A stretch of DNA of 34,316 nt. Source: Synergistales bacterium (GTDB taxonomy: Bacteria; Synergistota; Synergistia; Synergistales; Aminiphilaceae). The stretch is taken from contig JAIPGA010000021.1 of NCBI GenBank assembly GCA_021736445.1, positions 1 through 34,316 of the forward strand. Direction: 5' to 3'. How positions within the stretch are numbered: position 1 is the stretch's first letter; each line of letters starts with the position of its first letter. The translations under genes were made by a program, and so were the position numbers. This document shows positions 25,572-33,364 of the stretch, one piece after another. The notes under the pieces were generated by a model that saw only the letters and a list, made by a program, of their open reading frames with translations, did not search any database and was not told the DNA's origin.

Positions 25572-25679
25572 ATGAGGTTCAGATATGGGTTTTGCCCTCC
25601 CTGACTGCTGATCTTCCTTGCACTGGCGGTCGTCGGTGTTGTGCGATGGCTCATACGGTGGCTCTCAGGCGGGGGATAA
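25572..25679 (+). CDS. Candidate small membrane selenoprotein with CPPU motif (UGA at 25602 read as Sec)
   Basis: This 35-codon frame has one in-frame TGA. AGGGAG (25557-25562) precedes ATG 25572 by nine bases. Ten codons encode MRFRYGFCPP, then TGA at 25602-25604, then LLIFLALAVVGVV (a single membrane helix), RWLIRWLSGGG and TAA. With UGA read as selenocysteine this gives a Cys8-Pro-Pro-Sec11 redox-type motif at the membrane edge. The UGA is followed by C, a weak termination context. A SECIS-like hairpin lies just downstream and selC lies 0.75 kb upstream. Read as a stop, the UGA would leave a ten-residue peptide. I do not recognise the family; the function is unknown, though a thiol/selenol redox role in the membrane is suggested by the motif. 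It may be co-transcribed with the Hpt gene, 87 bases upstream. Confidence 0.72.
25620..25639 (+). promoter_or_regulatory. Bacterial SECIS-like hairpin
   Basis: GCACUGGC (25620-25627) pairs with GUCGGUGU (25632-25639): eight contiguous pairs, three of them G-U, with apical loop GGUC (25628-25631). The loop starts 23 bases after the UGA. Known bacterial SECIS elements have an apical loop with G in the first two positions at about this distance, and the E. coli fdhF loop also contains GGUC, which SelB contacts. Confidence 0.68.
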
Positions 25680-25730
25680 CGTCGATGGCACTGTGACGTT
25701 CCCAATCGGGAGAGCAGAAGCGGGGTAAAC

Positions 25731-25770
25731 GAGGCTGGATTGCAGGGATACCTGTAGCCCAGCCTCTTCT
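25731..25770 (+). terminator. Terminator-like hairpin after the selenoprotein candidate
   Basis: GAGGCTGG (25731-25738) and CCAGCCTC (25759-25766) form eight perfect pairs, with an inner stem GCAGG/CCTGT closed by GATA. TTCT follows, a weak U-run. It could terminate the Hpt-selenoprotein transcript. Confidence 0.5.
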
Positions 25771-25775
25771 ATGTT

Positions 25776-25933
25776 CCGGGTGGTGCATCGGTGTGAGAGC
25801 GCATCGAGACATTGCGACAGCTCGGTTAAGAATCCCTGACCACTGCGGTATTGCCGGGATGCCTTGTGGTCGGGGAACCAGGGACCCTCGGGAATTTGAG
25901 CAATGGGGCCTATGATGTTACCGACAATCCTGG
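25776..25933 (+). ncRNA. Possible structured RNA upstream of mraZ
   Basis: The 303 bases between the selenoprotein candidate and mraZ contain no convincing gene. Nested complementary segments could form one long interrupted hairpin: CCGGG/CCTGG, CGGT/ACCG, CATC/GATG, CATTGC (25810-25815)/GCAATG (25900-25905), a wide central bubble, then CCCTGACCAC (25834-25843)/GTGGTCGGGG (25866-25875). The rod with a central bubble resembles 6S RNA in outline, but the helices are short and I see no good promoter. It may equally be an mraZ leader. Confidence 0.25.
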
Positions 25934-25938
25934 TATTG

Positions 25939-25972
25939 TGTGGCTGGGTGGGAGAAAGTGTCATAAATTGGG
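25939..25972 (+). promoter_or_regulatory. Possible MraZ operator: period-10 TGGG-like repeats
   Basis: TG dinucleotides recur every ten bases at 25939, 25949, 25959 and 25969, with full TGGG at 25949 and 25969. MraZ is known to bind direct repeats of a TGGG-like core spaced by about ten bases upstream of its own gene. A weak -10-like CATAAA (25962-25967) lies within it. GGGAGG at 25970-25975 is the mraZ ribosome site. Confidence 0.4.
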
Positions 25973-25982
25973 AGGCAGACCC

Positions 25983-26408
25983 ATGCTGGTGGGAACCTAC
26001 GAACATCGGATCGACGCAAAGGGGCGGATTGTCCTGCCTGCCAGATTCCGGCAGGAGCTCGGCGAGGATGTCGTAGCCACCATGGGGATGGATCGCTGTG
26101 TTGCCGTCTATTCAGAGGAAAACTGGAATAACCTGCTTGCCCGTCTTCAATCCACCTCCTTTTCCAGGGGGAGGTCTCGCGAGTTCCGCAGGGTGCTCCT
26201 GGCAACAGCCAACGAAATCCAGGTGGATACAGCCGGGAGGATCCTGGTGCCGCAGTTACTCCGCAACCACGGGCAGCTTGACAAAGAGGTGCACGTGATA
26301 GGGCAGGGGGAACATATTGAGCTCTGGAACAAACAGCTTTGGCTCTCCTACCGGGATACCGTGATGGAAGACTTTGCCGATATCGTTGAGGGGATTGATG
26401 GGTTTTAA
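25983..26408 (+). CDS. mraZ: Transcriptional regulator MraZ
   Basis: MraZ is an AbrB-like DNA-binding protein and the usual first gene of the division and cell wall (dcw) cluster, acting as its autoregulator. The 141-residue protein contains two SpoVT/AbrB-like repeats: YEHRIDAKGRIVLPARFR (about residues 5-22) and ANEIQVDTAGRILVPQLLR (about 75-93). ATG 25983 follows GGGAGG by seven bases; the frame is open upstream but lacks a better start. The TAA shares a base with the rsmH ATG (TAATG). Confidence 0.95.
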   Translation: MLVGTYEHRIDAKGRIVLPARFRQELGEDVVATMGMDRCVAVYSEENWNNLLARLQSTSFSRGRSREFRRVLLATANEIQVDTAGRILVPQLLRNHGQLDKEVHVIGQGEHIELWNKQLWLSYRDTVMEDFADIVEGIDGF

Positions 26409-27322
26409 TGTCGATTGAGCATATTCCCGTGTTGCTGGAAGAGGTGCTCTCTGCTCTCCGACAGCAGGAGCCGCTTACTGCGGTTGTCGACGCTACACTC
26501 GGCCTGGGTGGTCATAGCGAGGCGATTCTGCAGCATTTTCCATCAGCCAGGGTTCTGGGGATCGACCAGGACAGTGAAGCGCTTTCCTGTGCCAGGAAGC
26601 GGCTGGAGCCATTCGGAGCGCGCTGTACCACCGAAGAGGGAAACTTTCGGGCCATCAAGGACATACTGGAACGTCATCACATTGTGGAACCCCACGCGGT
26701 GCTCCTGGATCTGGGGGTCTCCTCGCTGCAGCTCCGGAGTGGGGAAAGGGGCTTTTCCTACAACGTTTCAGGTCCGCTGGATATGCGGATGGCCGCCCGG
26801 CAGGAGGATATCCCTCCAGCCAGTGAAGTGATCAACAGCTGGTCGGCGAAAGAGCTTGAGCGCCTGTTCCGGATCTACGGCGAGGAACGCTATGCGCGGG
26901 ACATAGCTCGGTGCATTGTCAAGCACAGGAAGCATTCCGGGGCTATCTCCACGACGGATGAATTTGTCGGTATGCTTCGAAAACAGCTGCCGGCGCCGAT
27001 CCAGCGCACCATGGGTCGTCATCCGGCCCGCAAGGTGTTCCAGGCTCTGCGGATATATGTCAATGATGAATTGAACAGCCTGGAGACATTCCTGCAGGCT
27101 CTCAGGGAGATGGCCCTGCGCAATTGCACAACCGTGATCATCAGCTATCACTCGCTAGAGGACAGGATGGTCAAACATACATTCCGGAGCTGGAAACAGG
27201 CGGAACTGGGGTCGGTGATCACGAAAAAACCCATTGTTCCCAAAGAGGATGAGGTCCAGGCAAACTACAGCGCACGTAGTGCGAAGATGAGAGTCTTCCG
27301 TTTTCGTGGAAAGGGGGAGTAG
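26408..27322 (+). CDS. rsmH: 16S rRNA (cytosine-1402 N4)-methyltransferase RsmH (MraW)
   Basis: RsmH methylates N4 of C1402 in the decoding centre of 16S rRNA. The 304-residue protein has HIPVLLEEVL at its N-terminus, SAM-binding DATLGLGGHSEAIL (about residues 28-41), LDLGVSSLQL with the following RGFSYNVSGPLDMRM segment, and C-terminal ISYHSLEDRMVKHTF. All are RsmH signatures. It is translationally coupled to mraZ, as is common, and followed after two bases by the ftsL-like gene. Confidence 0.96.
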   Translation: MSIEHIPVLLEEVLSALRQQEPLTAVVDATLGLGGHSEAILQHFPSARVLGIDQDSEALSCARKRLEPFGARCTTEEGNFRAIKDILERHHIVEPHAVLLDLGVSSLQLRSGERGFSYNVSGPLDMRMAARQEDIPPASEVINSWSAKELERLFRIYGEERYARDIARCIVKHRKHSGAISTTDEFVGMLRKQLPAPIQRTMGRHPARKVFQALRIYVNDELNSLETFLQALREMALRNCTTVIISYHSLEDRMVKHTFRSWKQAELGSVITKKPIVPKEDEVQANYSARSAKMRVFRFRGKGE

Positions 27323-27324
27323 CC

Positions 27325-27726
27325 GTGCAGGGCGGGGCGAATGTGTCTCACCAGAGAAGAAAGACCCCTCTGGTTTTGCTGGTTTTTGCGCTTTTTATCA
27401 GTGCATTCATGGGTCTGGCTTGCATGCGCTTTTACTCTTTTCATTTGAAAAGCCAGGCCACCAGGCTTGACGAGCGGCTGACGGAGTTGCAGGAACGCGA
27501 GGTATCGCTGCAATGCAGGCTTGGCTCTCTGTGCGCCCCTTCCCGTGTCTTTCGGGAGGCGAGGTACTCTCTGGGGATGACGCCCTGTGATGCGATGAGC
27601 TATGTACAGGTGCCGCGTATCGATATGAATCCTGGGCGTGGCCGAAATGGACCAGGCGAAACGGAGCATTCCGCTGGAGGGCCTCTCTTCAATCCACTGG
27701 CCGGAACAGCACATGCGCAGGATTGA
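27325..27726 (+). CDS. FtsL-like small division membrane protein
   Basis: This 133-residue protein has a short basic N-terminus and one membrane helix (about residues 16-36: LVLLVFALFISAFMG). A short coiled-coil-like segment follows (TRLDERLTELQEREVSLQC, about 48-66), then a motif region ending in ARYSLGMTPCDAMSYV. Topology, size and position between rsmH and ftsI match FtsL, which joins FtsB and FtsQ in the divisome. Sequence similarity in this family is always low, so the assignment is mostly by position. The last ~30 residues are a Gly/Pro/Asn-rich tail. GTG 27325 follows AGGGGGAG. Confidence 0.7.
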   Translation: MQGGANVSHQRRKTPLVLLVFALFISAFMGLACMRFYSFHLKSQATRLDERLTELQEREVSLQCRLGSLCAPSRVFREARYSLGMTPCDAMSYVQVPRIDMNPGRGRNGPGETEHSAGGPLFNPLAGTAHAQD

Positions 27727-27756
27727 CGGGGAACGCTGTGTGAGTGTGGATTGGGC

Positions 27757-29409
27757 ATGAGAGACAGGCGAAGGCTGCCGTGGCTTTTGATTGTGTTTGC
27801 CTTTCTTGTGCTTGCGGCGAGAACCGTGCAGGTGCATCTGTATCCCGGGGACCGTGTGATGGCACGGGCAGAAAGCCAGTATTGGCAACGAGTGGTGGCC
27901 AGCGAAGGACGTGGCCGGATTGCCGACAGGAAGGGGATACCTCTTGCCATCTCGGTTCCCACTGTAAGCGTTTTCCTCGATCCTCAGCAGTGGGATGTGG
28001 GCAACGCAAAACAGTTGGGGGATCTGTTTCCGTCTTCCGTAGTCAAGAAGGCCGGCCAGGAGTATGAGGGCAGGTTCCGTTGGCTGGTGCGCAAACAGCC
28101 GCCTTCCGTACGCAGGGAGCTTGAAAAACTGAATCTGCCGGGCATCTATACCGTGAAAGAGAAAAAACGCGTCTATCCGCAAGGATCACTGCTGGCCCAT
28201 GTTCTGGGGTTTTGTGACATAGATGACATTGGCCTTGCTGGACTGGAACGATTCTGGAATCGGTTCCTCTACTCTGACCCCAGTGTGCATATCGTTGCGC
28301 AGACCGGTTCGGCGAAGCATGTGGATGTGTTGTCCTCGCTTGCTACGCCCGACTGCAGAGGCGGCAATGTCGTACGTGTCACCATCGATGCGCGCATCCA
28401 GCATATACTCGAACGCTGTCTGGACGAAGCGGCCCGGAACCATGACGCACAGTGGGCGGTTGCCCTCTGCATGAATCCAGAGAGCGGCGAGGTGCTCGGG
28501 ATGGTCAGTTGGCCGACCTTCGATCCGAATCGCCGGGAGACCATGCATCCCCAGCGAGTACTGCGGAATAATGCTGTAGGACGTATCTACGAACCGGGCT
28601 CCGCGCTCAAGCCCATCGTTATGGGGATCGCCCTTGAGCAGGATTATGTCGAAGAGGGGGAGGTCTTCCACTGTCCGGGACGTATCCGTATTGCCGATGG
28701 ATGGATCAGCGAGATATACAATCAATCCCACGGGAAGAGCACATTGGAAGAGATCATTGTCCAGTCCTCGAATGTCGGAATGGCCAAAATCGGTTTGCGC
28801 TTCCAGGCCCAGGATGTCTATGACGCACTCAGGCTGTGGGGGTTTGACCGTGAGACAGGCATCGGTGTCCCCGGTGAAGAGAAGGGGATGCTGTACAAAC
28901 CAGGACGCTGGGTTGGAGTGATTCCAGCCAATATAGCCATCGGGCAGGGCATCGCCGTGACGCCGCTGCAGCTGACAACCGCGATTTCGGCGATTGCCAA
29001 CGGCGGACATCTGTTGCGACCATATCTGGTGGATTCTGTACTGGACGCCGAGGGGGAGAAATTGTATGTTGGTCGCCGCACCGAGCGTGCCCGGGTGTTG
29101 TGTGCCGACACGGCGCAGTGGCTGCAGGGAGCAATGAGACAGGTGGTCGCCCTGGGGACAGGACAGAGAGCCGATGTGGAAGGGCTTGAGATTGCCGGAA
29201 AGACCGGTACCTCCCAGGTGGCCTTGAGGGGCGAGTACAAAGAAGATCGATACGTAGCGACCTTTGTCGGCTTCTGGCCTCAACATCACCCGGAATACGT
29301 CATGCTTGTGAGTATCGGGGAACCGGAAGGGGAAGCCTATACCGGCGGTCGTGTCGCCGCGCCCGTTTTTCGAAAGATGGCTGAGCTGATCAGCCGGGCG
29401 GGTCTGTAG
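27757..29409 (+). CDS. ftsI: Division-type penicillin-binding protein (FtsI/PBP2-3 class B)
   Basis: FtsI is the septal peptidoglycan transpeptidase. The 550-residue protein has an N-terminal membrane anchor (about residues 7-26), a dimerisation domain with GRIADRKGIPLA, and a transpeptidase domain with the three active-site motifs SALK (in YEPGSALKPIV), SSN (in VQSSNVGMAKI) and KTGT (in IAGKTGTSQV). There are no PASTA repeats. ATG 27757 is chosen over TTG 27751; the ribosome site is weak, perhaps because of coupling to the ftsL-like gene ending 30 bases upstream. Confidence 0.93.
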   Translation: MRDRRRLPWLLIVFAFLVLAARTVQVHLYPGDRVMARAESQYWQRVVASEGRGRIADRKGIPLAISVPTVSVFLDPQQWDVGNAKQLGDLFPSSVVKKAGQEYEGRFRWLVRKQPPSVRRELEKLNLPGIYTVKEKKRVYPQGSLLAHVLGFCDIDDIGLAGLERFWNRFLYSDPSVHIVAQTGSAKHVDVLSSLATPDCRGGNVVRVTIDARIQHILERCLDEAARNHDAQWAVALCMNPESGEVLGMVSWPTFDPNRRETMHPQRVLRNNAVGRIYEPGSALKPIVMGIALEQDYVEEGEVFHCPGRIRIADGWISEIYNQSHGKSTLEEIIVQSSNVGMAKIGLRFQAQDVYDALRLWGFDRETGIGVPGEEKGMLYKPGRWVGVIPANIAIGQGIAVTPLQLTTAISAIANGGHLLRPYLVDSVLDAEGEKLYVGRRTERARVLCADTAQWLQGAMRQVVALGTGQRADVEGLEIAGKTGTSQVALRGEYKEDRYVATFVGFWPQHHPEYVMLVSIGEPEGEAYTGGRVAAPVFRKMAELISRAGL

Positions 29410-29445
29410 CCTGCCGTTTCCCGGGCTGTTTGCGAAGAGGTTGGT

Positions 29446-30957
29446 GTGCTGATGATGAAACTAGAGGAGATTGCTTTGTTCCTGTCAGAGCACGGATTTC
29501 TCCAGGAGAGACGCGTCCCGGGCAGGGGCGAACACAGCCCTTCCGTGGCAGCTGTCGCCCACGATCACCGCTATGTGCATAGGGATACCCTCTTTGCCTG
29601 TGTCCGCGGGGAGCACATAGATGGACACGGTTTTGCCGGCGAGGCGTTCCAGCGAGGGGCAAGCGCCCTTCTCTGCCGGGATATCCTCGATGTTCCCCTT
29701 CCGCAGCTCCAGACCTCGGACACACGACGCGTCATGGGCCTGGCGGCGGCGAAGATGTTCGGGTTCCCGGCGAACTCCCTTCTGCTCATTGCCGTCACGG
29801 GCACCAACGGAAAGACCACCACCAGTTGTGTCTTGCAACACATCCTCCGGCAGGCGGGACACATCTGCGGTCGTATAGGCAGTCTCGGATACCACGATGG
29901 CCTGAGTGGGCACCCCTTGGCCCATACGACCCCCGAGGGGACGGATCTCCAGCGCATGCTGGCGGAAATGGTGGACAGAGGGTGTACGGCCTGCGTGATG
30001 GAAGCGTCCTCCCATGCGCTTGTGCAGGGAAGGCTGGCCGGTTGCCTCTTTGACGGCGCAGTGGTGACCAATGTGACGTCCGAGCATCTTGATTATCACG
30101 GAACGATGGAACAGTATTTCTCGGCCAAAGCACTTCTTGTTGCGGCGCACATGAAACCTGGCGGGAAGGTGCTCGCGAACCTCGATAATCCCTACTCGGC
30201 GAGGATTTGTCATCGCTATCCCGCAAACGCCAAAGGCTTTTCCGTTGATGCGCGCCGCGGTGCCTATGTGCTGTCCGACAGCACCTATTCAACGAAAGGA
30301 ACGGCCTGCTCGATAGGGACACCGACAGGGGGCATGCCTGATGTGTTTCTGTCTCTTCCCGGGATGTTCAATGCGCAGAATCTCCTCGGTGCCGCCGGCC
30401 TGCTGCTGGAGCTTGGTCTGGAACCCGAGGTGGTCCGCCATGGGCTGGCATCCCTTTCTCCCGTGCCGGGGCGCTTTGAGTGCTACACCACCACCGGTGG
30501 GATAGGATGTGTCATTGATTTTGCGCACACACCGGATGCCCTGGAAACAATCCTCAAGGCGACCCGTGGTATCACTGCGGGACGTATCCTTGTGGTGTTT
30601 GGATGTGGGGGAGACCGCTTCCGGGCGAAGCGGCCCGAGATGGCCCGCATTGCCGATGCGTTGGCTGATTATATCGTTATCACGAACGATAATCCGCGTT
30701 TTGAAGAACCTGCCGCGATTGCAGAGGAGATCGCCGCCGGTATTCCGGAGGCCTTTCAGCAGGAGAAAGCGATGATACTCCTGGATCGGCAACAGGCGAT
30801 CTACACCGCATTGGATGTGGCGCAACGGGGCGACACGGTGCTCCTGGCCGGAAAGGGGGCCGAGGAGTACATCATCTTTGGAGACAGGAGACTGCCGCAT
30901 AGCGACCGGGGCTGTCTGTTCCACTGGGTAGAGCAAAGGGGTGAGGGGCTTCAATGA
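29446..30957 (+). CDS. murE: UDP-MurNAc-tripeptide synthetase MurE, diaminopimelate type
   Basis: MurE adds the third amino acid to the UDP-MurNAc peptide. The protein of about 500 residues has ATP-binding VTGTNGKTTTS (about residues 116-126), TTPEGTDLQRML, MEASSHAL and the VTSEHLDYHG segment. The substrate motif DNPRFEEP points to meso-diaminopimelate rather than lysine. Start: GTG 29446 lies five bases after AGAGG; ATG 29452 and 29455 are alternatives. The stop overlaps the murF ATG (ATGA). Confidence 0.95.
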   Translation: MLMMKLEEIALFLSEHGFLQERRVPGRGEHSPSVAAVAHDHRYVHRDTLFACVRGEHIDGHGFAGEAFQRGASALLCRDILDVPLPQLQTSDTRRVMGLAAAKMFGFPANSLLLIAVTGTNGKTTTSCVLQHILRQAGHICGRIGSLGYHDGLSGHPLAHTTPEGTDLQRMLAEMVDRGCTACVMEASSHALVQGRLAGCLFDGAVVTNVTSEHLDYHGTMEQYFSAKALLVAAHMKPGGKVLANLDNPYSARICHRYPANAKGFSVDARRGAYVLSDSTYSTKGTACSIGTPTGGMPDVFLSLPGMFNAQNLLGAAGLLLELGLEPEVVRHGLASLSPVPGRFECYTTTGGIGCVIDFAHTPDALETILKATRGITAGRILVVFGCGGDRFRAKRPEMARIADALADYIVITNDNPRFEEPAAIAEEIAAGIPEAFQQEKAMILLDRQQAIYTALDVAQRGDTVLLAGKGAEEYIIFGDRRLPHSDRGCLFHWVEQRGEGLQ

Positions 30958-32396
30958 AGCGTGAGACGGAAGGGTGCTCTGCTGTCCTCGGCTTCGAGGG
31001 TGCCGACGGGTTGGAGGTCTCCGGGTGCTCTCGGGACTATCCAGACCGATGGTGTTCCGACAGCAGGGATTGCCGCGAAGGCTCCTGTTTTGTCGCCCTG
31101 CCTGGGGAGAAGCGTGACGGCCATGAGTATATCGACGATGCGCTCGAGCATGGTGCTGCCTGGGTGATGCTCAGCAAAAGCAGGTACAAGGAGTACGCGT
31201 ATTTGGAGAGCGAGGTATGCCTGCTTTCCGCGGAGGACACCCTGGAGGCGCTGATTGCGTTGGCGAAGCGTCGGCTTTCTGCCCTTGCTTTGAAGCATGT
31301 TATCGCTGTCACCGGAAGTGTCGGCAAGACCACCACCAGAATGATGATTGCCCGGCTGTTGCAGCGGCGATACCGGGTCTACCAGGCCCGGGGGAGTTTT
31401 AATACAGCCATTGGGTGTGCGCTGACCATTCTCGAAGCACCTGAGGATATTGATATCCTTGTTCTTGAGATGGGAGCGAACCGCCCTGGGGAGATCCGGG
31501 AGCTGGTCACCCTCTTCCCTCCGGATATCGCTTTCCTGACAGAGGTGGCCGCAGCGCATCTGAAGGGGTTTTCCGATATCCAGGGTGTGTGCAGAGCAAA
31601 AATGGAGATTACCGAGTCGCAGGCTCTGGGTGCCTTTTTCTACAATGCCGACAACCAGACCATTGCGCAGCATCTTGAAAACCCTTTGCCGGGAGCGAGG
31701 ATGGTTCCCGTGGGGAGGGAGGCAGGCAGTGACGGGGTGGCTATCGGCGCCGCACAATTTGTCTGTGACGAAACGGGACTTGGCCTCGCGGTGGAATTGA
31801 CCCACCGGCGGCAGAGGATGCCCCTCCGCTCCTCTCTCTACGGGGAACATCATGCCTATACCGTTGCCTTCGGCGTGGGATGCGCACTGTGGCTCCGTGT
31901 CCCGGTCGACGACATCCGCAGTGAGCTGGAGCGCATTGCGCCGCTTCCCGGAAGAGGGCGGTATGCTTTCGGTCCCGGCCGTCAACTGGTGATCGATGAA
32001 TCCTACAATGCCAATCCGGCCTCCATGAAGGCGTCGGTTGGCTCGGCGAGGCGTGTGGTGGATCAGTGCGGCTTTAACAGGCTGGTGGCTGTGCTCGGAG
32101 GCATGGGGGAGCTGGGGACCTCGGCTTCCGCTCTGCACGAACAGGTTCTCCAGGAGAGCGTCCTGGGCAATGTCGACGTGCTTGTGCTTGTGGGGGATGA
32201 ATGGAGATCTTGCCGATCCTTCCAGGAGGCAGCCGGAGCTCGACTCCGGTTCGCCGACAACGCTGAAGAGGCGGCGGAGCTGGTAGAGGGTTGTCTCGAC
32301 GCTGGGGATGTTCTCCTGATAAAAGGGTCCAACGTCTATCACTTGAGTGCCGTCGCTGCCCCATACTTTGAAGAGCAAGAGAGTCCCGTCCAATGA
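30954..32396 (+). CDS. murF: UDP-MurNAc-tripeptide:D-Ala-D-Ala ligase MurF
   Basis: MurF joins D-Ala-D-Ala to UDP-MurNAc-tripeptide. The 480-residue Mur ligase has ATP-binding VTGSVGKTTTRMM (about residues 119-131), LEMGANRPGEI typical of MurF, LTEVAAAHLKGF, and C-terminal DESYNANPASMKA. It overlaps murE and mraY by four bases at each end, so murE-murF-mraY are coupled. Confidence 0.95.
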   Translation: MKRETEGCSAVLGFEGADGLEVSGCSRDYPDRWCSDSRDCREGSCFVALPGEKRDGHEYIDDALEHGAAWVMLSKSRYKEYAYLESEVCLLSAEDTLEALIALAKRRLSALALKHVIAVTGSVGKTTTRMMIARLLQRRYRVYQARGSFNTAIGCALTILEAPEDIDILVLEMGANRPGEIRELVTLFPPDIAFLTEVAAAHLKGFSDIQGVCRAKMEITESQALGAFFYNADNQTIAQHLENPLPGARMVPVGREAGSDGVAIGAAQFVCDETGLGLAVELTHRRQRMPLRSSLYGEHHAYTVAFGVGCALWLRVPVDDIRSELERIAPLPGRGRYAFGPGRQLVIDESYNANPASMKASVGSARRVVDQCGFNRLVAVLGGMGELGTSASALHEQVLQESVLGNVDVLVLVGDEWRSCRSFQEAAGARLRFADNAEEAAELVEGCLDAGDVLLIKGSNVYHLSAVAAPYFEEQESPVQ

Positions 32397-33349
32397 CAAA
32401 CGCAACGATGGTGCTGTTCGGGCTTTCTCTCTTTCTTGCTGTGGTCCTGGCGGAAGGGTTTTTCATCCGTTACCTGAGGACGAACAATCTCAACCAGCGC
32501 ATCAAGCTCTACGGGCCGCAACGGCACCTTTGCGACAAACGGGAAACCCCCACCATGGGAGGCATTGTCTTTGTCATCGCTGCACTCTTCGTGGCTCTTG
32601 GTACCTTGAAGGTCTACGCATTTCCTTTTTGGGAGTGGGGGCTGTTCTGGTATTTCCCGCTCTGCTCGAGCCTTGTGGGACTCCTCGATGACCTTCTGAA
32701 ACATCTGAGGGATTCCAGCGAGGGACTGCGGAGCATGCAGAAGCTTGTTCTGCAGCTTGCGGTCACCGTACCGTGGGCTGTCATGGTGATCGCTGTTACG
32801 GAGCATGGGGTCTTTTCCGGAGGACTTCCGGCGGATCTCCTTTCCATCGCTGTGGTGAGCTTTGTGGCCTGCGGGTTGCTCAATGCGGTCAATATTACGG
32901 ATGGGCTTGATGGTCTTGTGGCAGGCAGCGGCATCATCTCCTTTGCTTTTTTGCTGATCGTTGTACGGGGGAGTCTGTGTTGTACCGTAGGGGCGCTCAC
33001 AGGTCTTGCGCTCCTTGCGGCCTTTCTGTGGCACAACGCTCTGCCGGCCCGTGTGTTTATGGGGGACGTGGGGGCGCACTTTATCGGCGGTTTGCTGGCG
33101 AGCATAGCGGTGTTTTCCGGGGATTTCCGGATAGTGGTCCCGGCGGGCTTTCTGTTTGGCATCGAGGTGGCAACAGTCAGCATGCAACTGTTTGCGATTC
33201 ATAAGCTCAATCGAAAGATCTTTCGAATGAGCCCGCTCCACCACCACTTTGAGCTGCTTGGATGGAGCGAGCAGCAGATTGTAACACGTTTTTGGATTGT
33301 CCATGCCCTGGGGATTGTCACCATTGCCGTGTTTCTCATAGAGGCGTGA
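32393..33349 (+). CDS. mraY: Phospho-MurNAc-pentapeptide transferase MraY
   Basis: MraY moves phospho-MurNAc-pentapeptide onto undecaprenyl phosphate to make lipid I at the inner membrane. The 318-residue polytopic protein shows KRETPTMGGIVF near residue 50, LVGLLDDLLK, VNITDGLDGLVAG, FMGDVGAHFIGG and SPLHHHFELLGWSE near the C-terminus, which include the catalytic Asp residues and the His-rich loop. About ten hydrophobic segments are visible. Confidence 0.96.
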   Translation: MTNATMVLFGLSLFLAVVLAEGFFIRYLRTNNLNQRIKLYGPQRHLCDKRETPTMGGIVFVIAALFVALGTLKVYAFPFWEWGLFWYFPLCSSLVGLLDDLLKHLRDSSEGLRSMQKLVLQLAVTVPWAVMVIAVTEHGVFSGGLPADLLSIAVVSFVACGLLNAVNITDGLDGLVAGSGIISFAFLLIVVRGSLCCTVGALTGLALLAAFLWHNALPARVFMGDVGAHFIGGLLASIAVFSGDFRIVVPAGFLFGIEVATVSMQLFAIHKLNRKIFRMSPLHHHFELLGWSEQQIVTRFWIVHALGIVTIAVFLIEA

Positions 33350-33364
33350 GGCGGGGAGGAATCT

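Noticed and set aside
25572-25604. Reading the UGA at 25602 as a plain stop, giving a ten-residue peptide
   Set aside because: The frame after the UGA encodes a membrane helix to a TAA, a SECIS-like hairpin is well placed and selC is close by; recoding explains more. It remains the main alternative.
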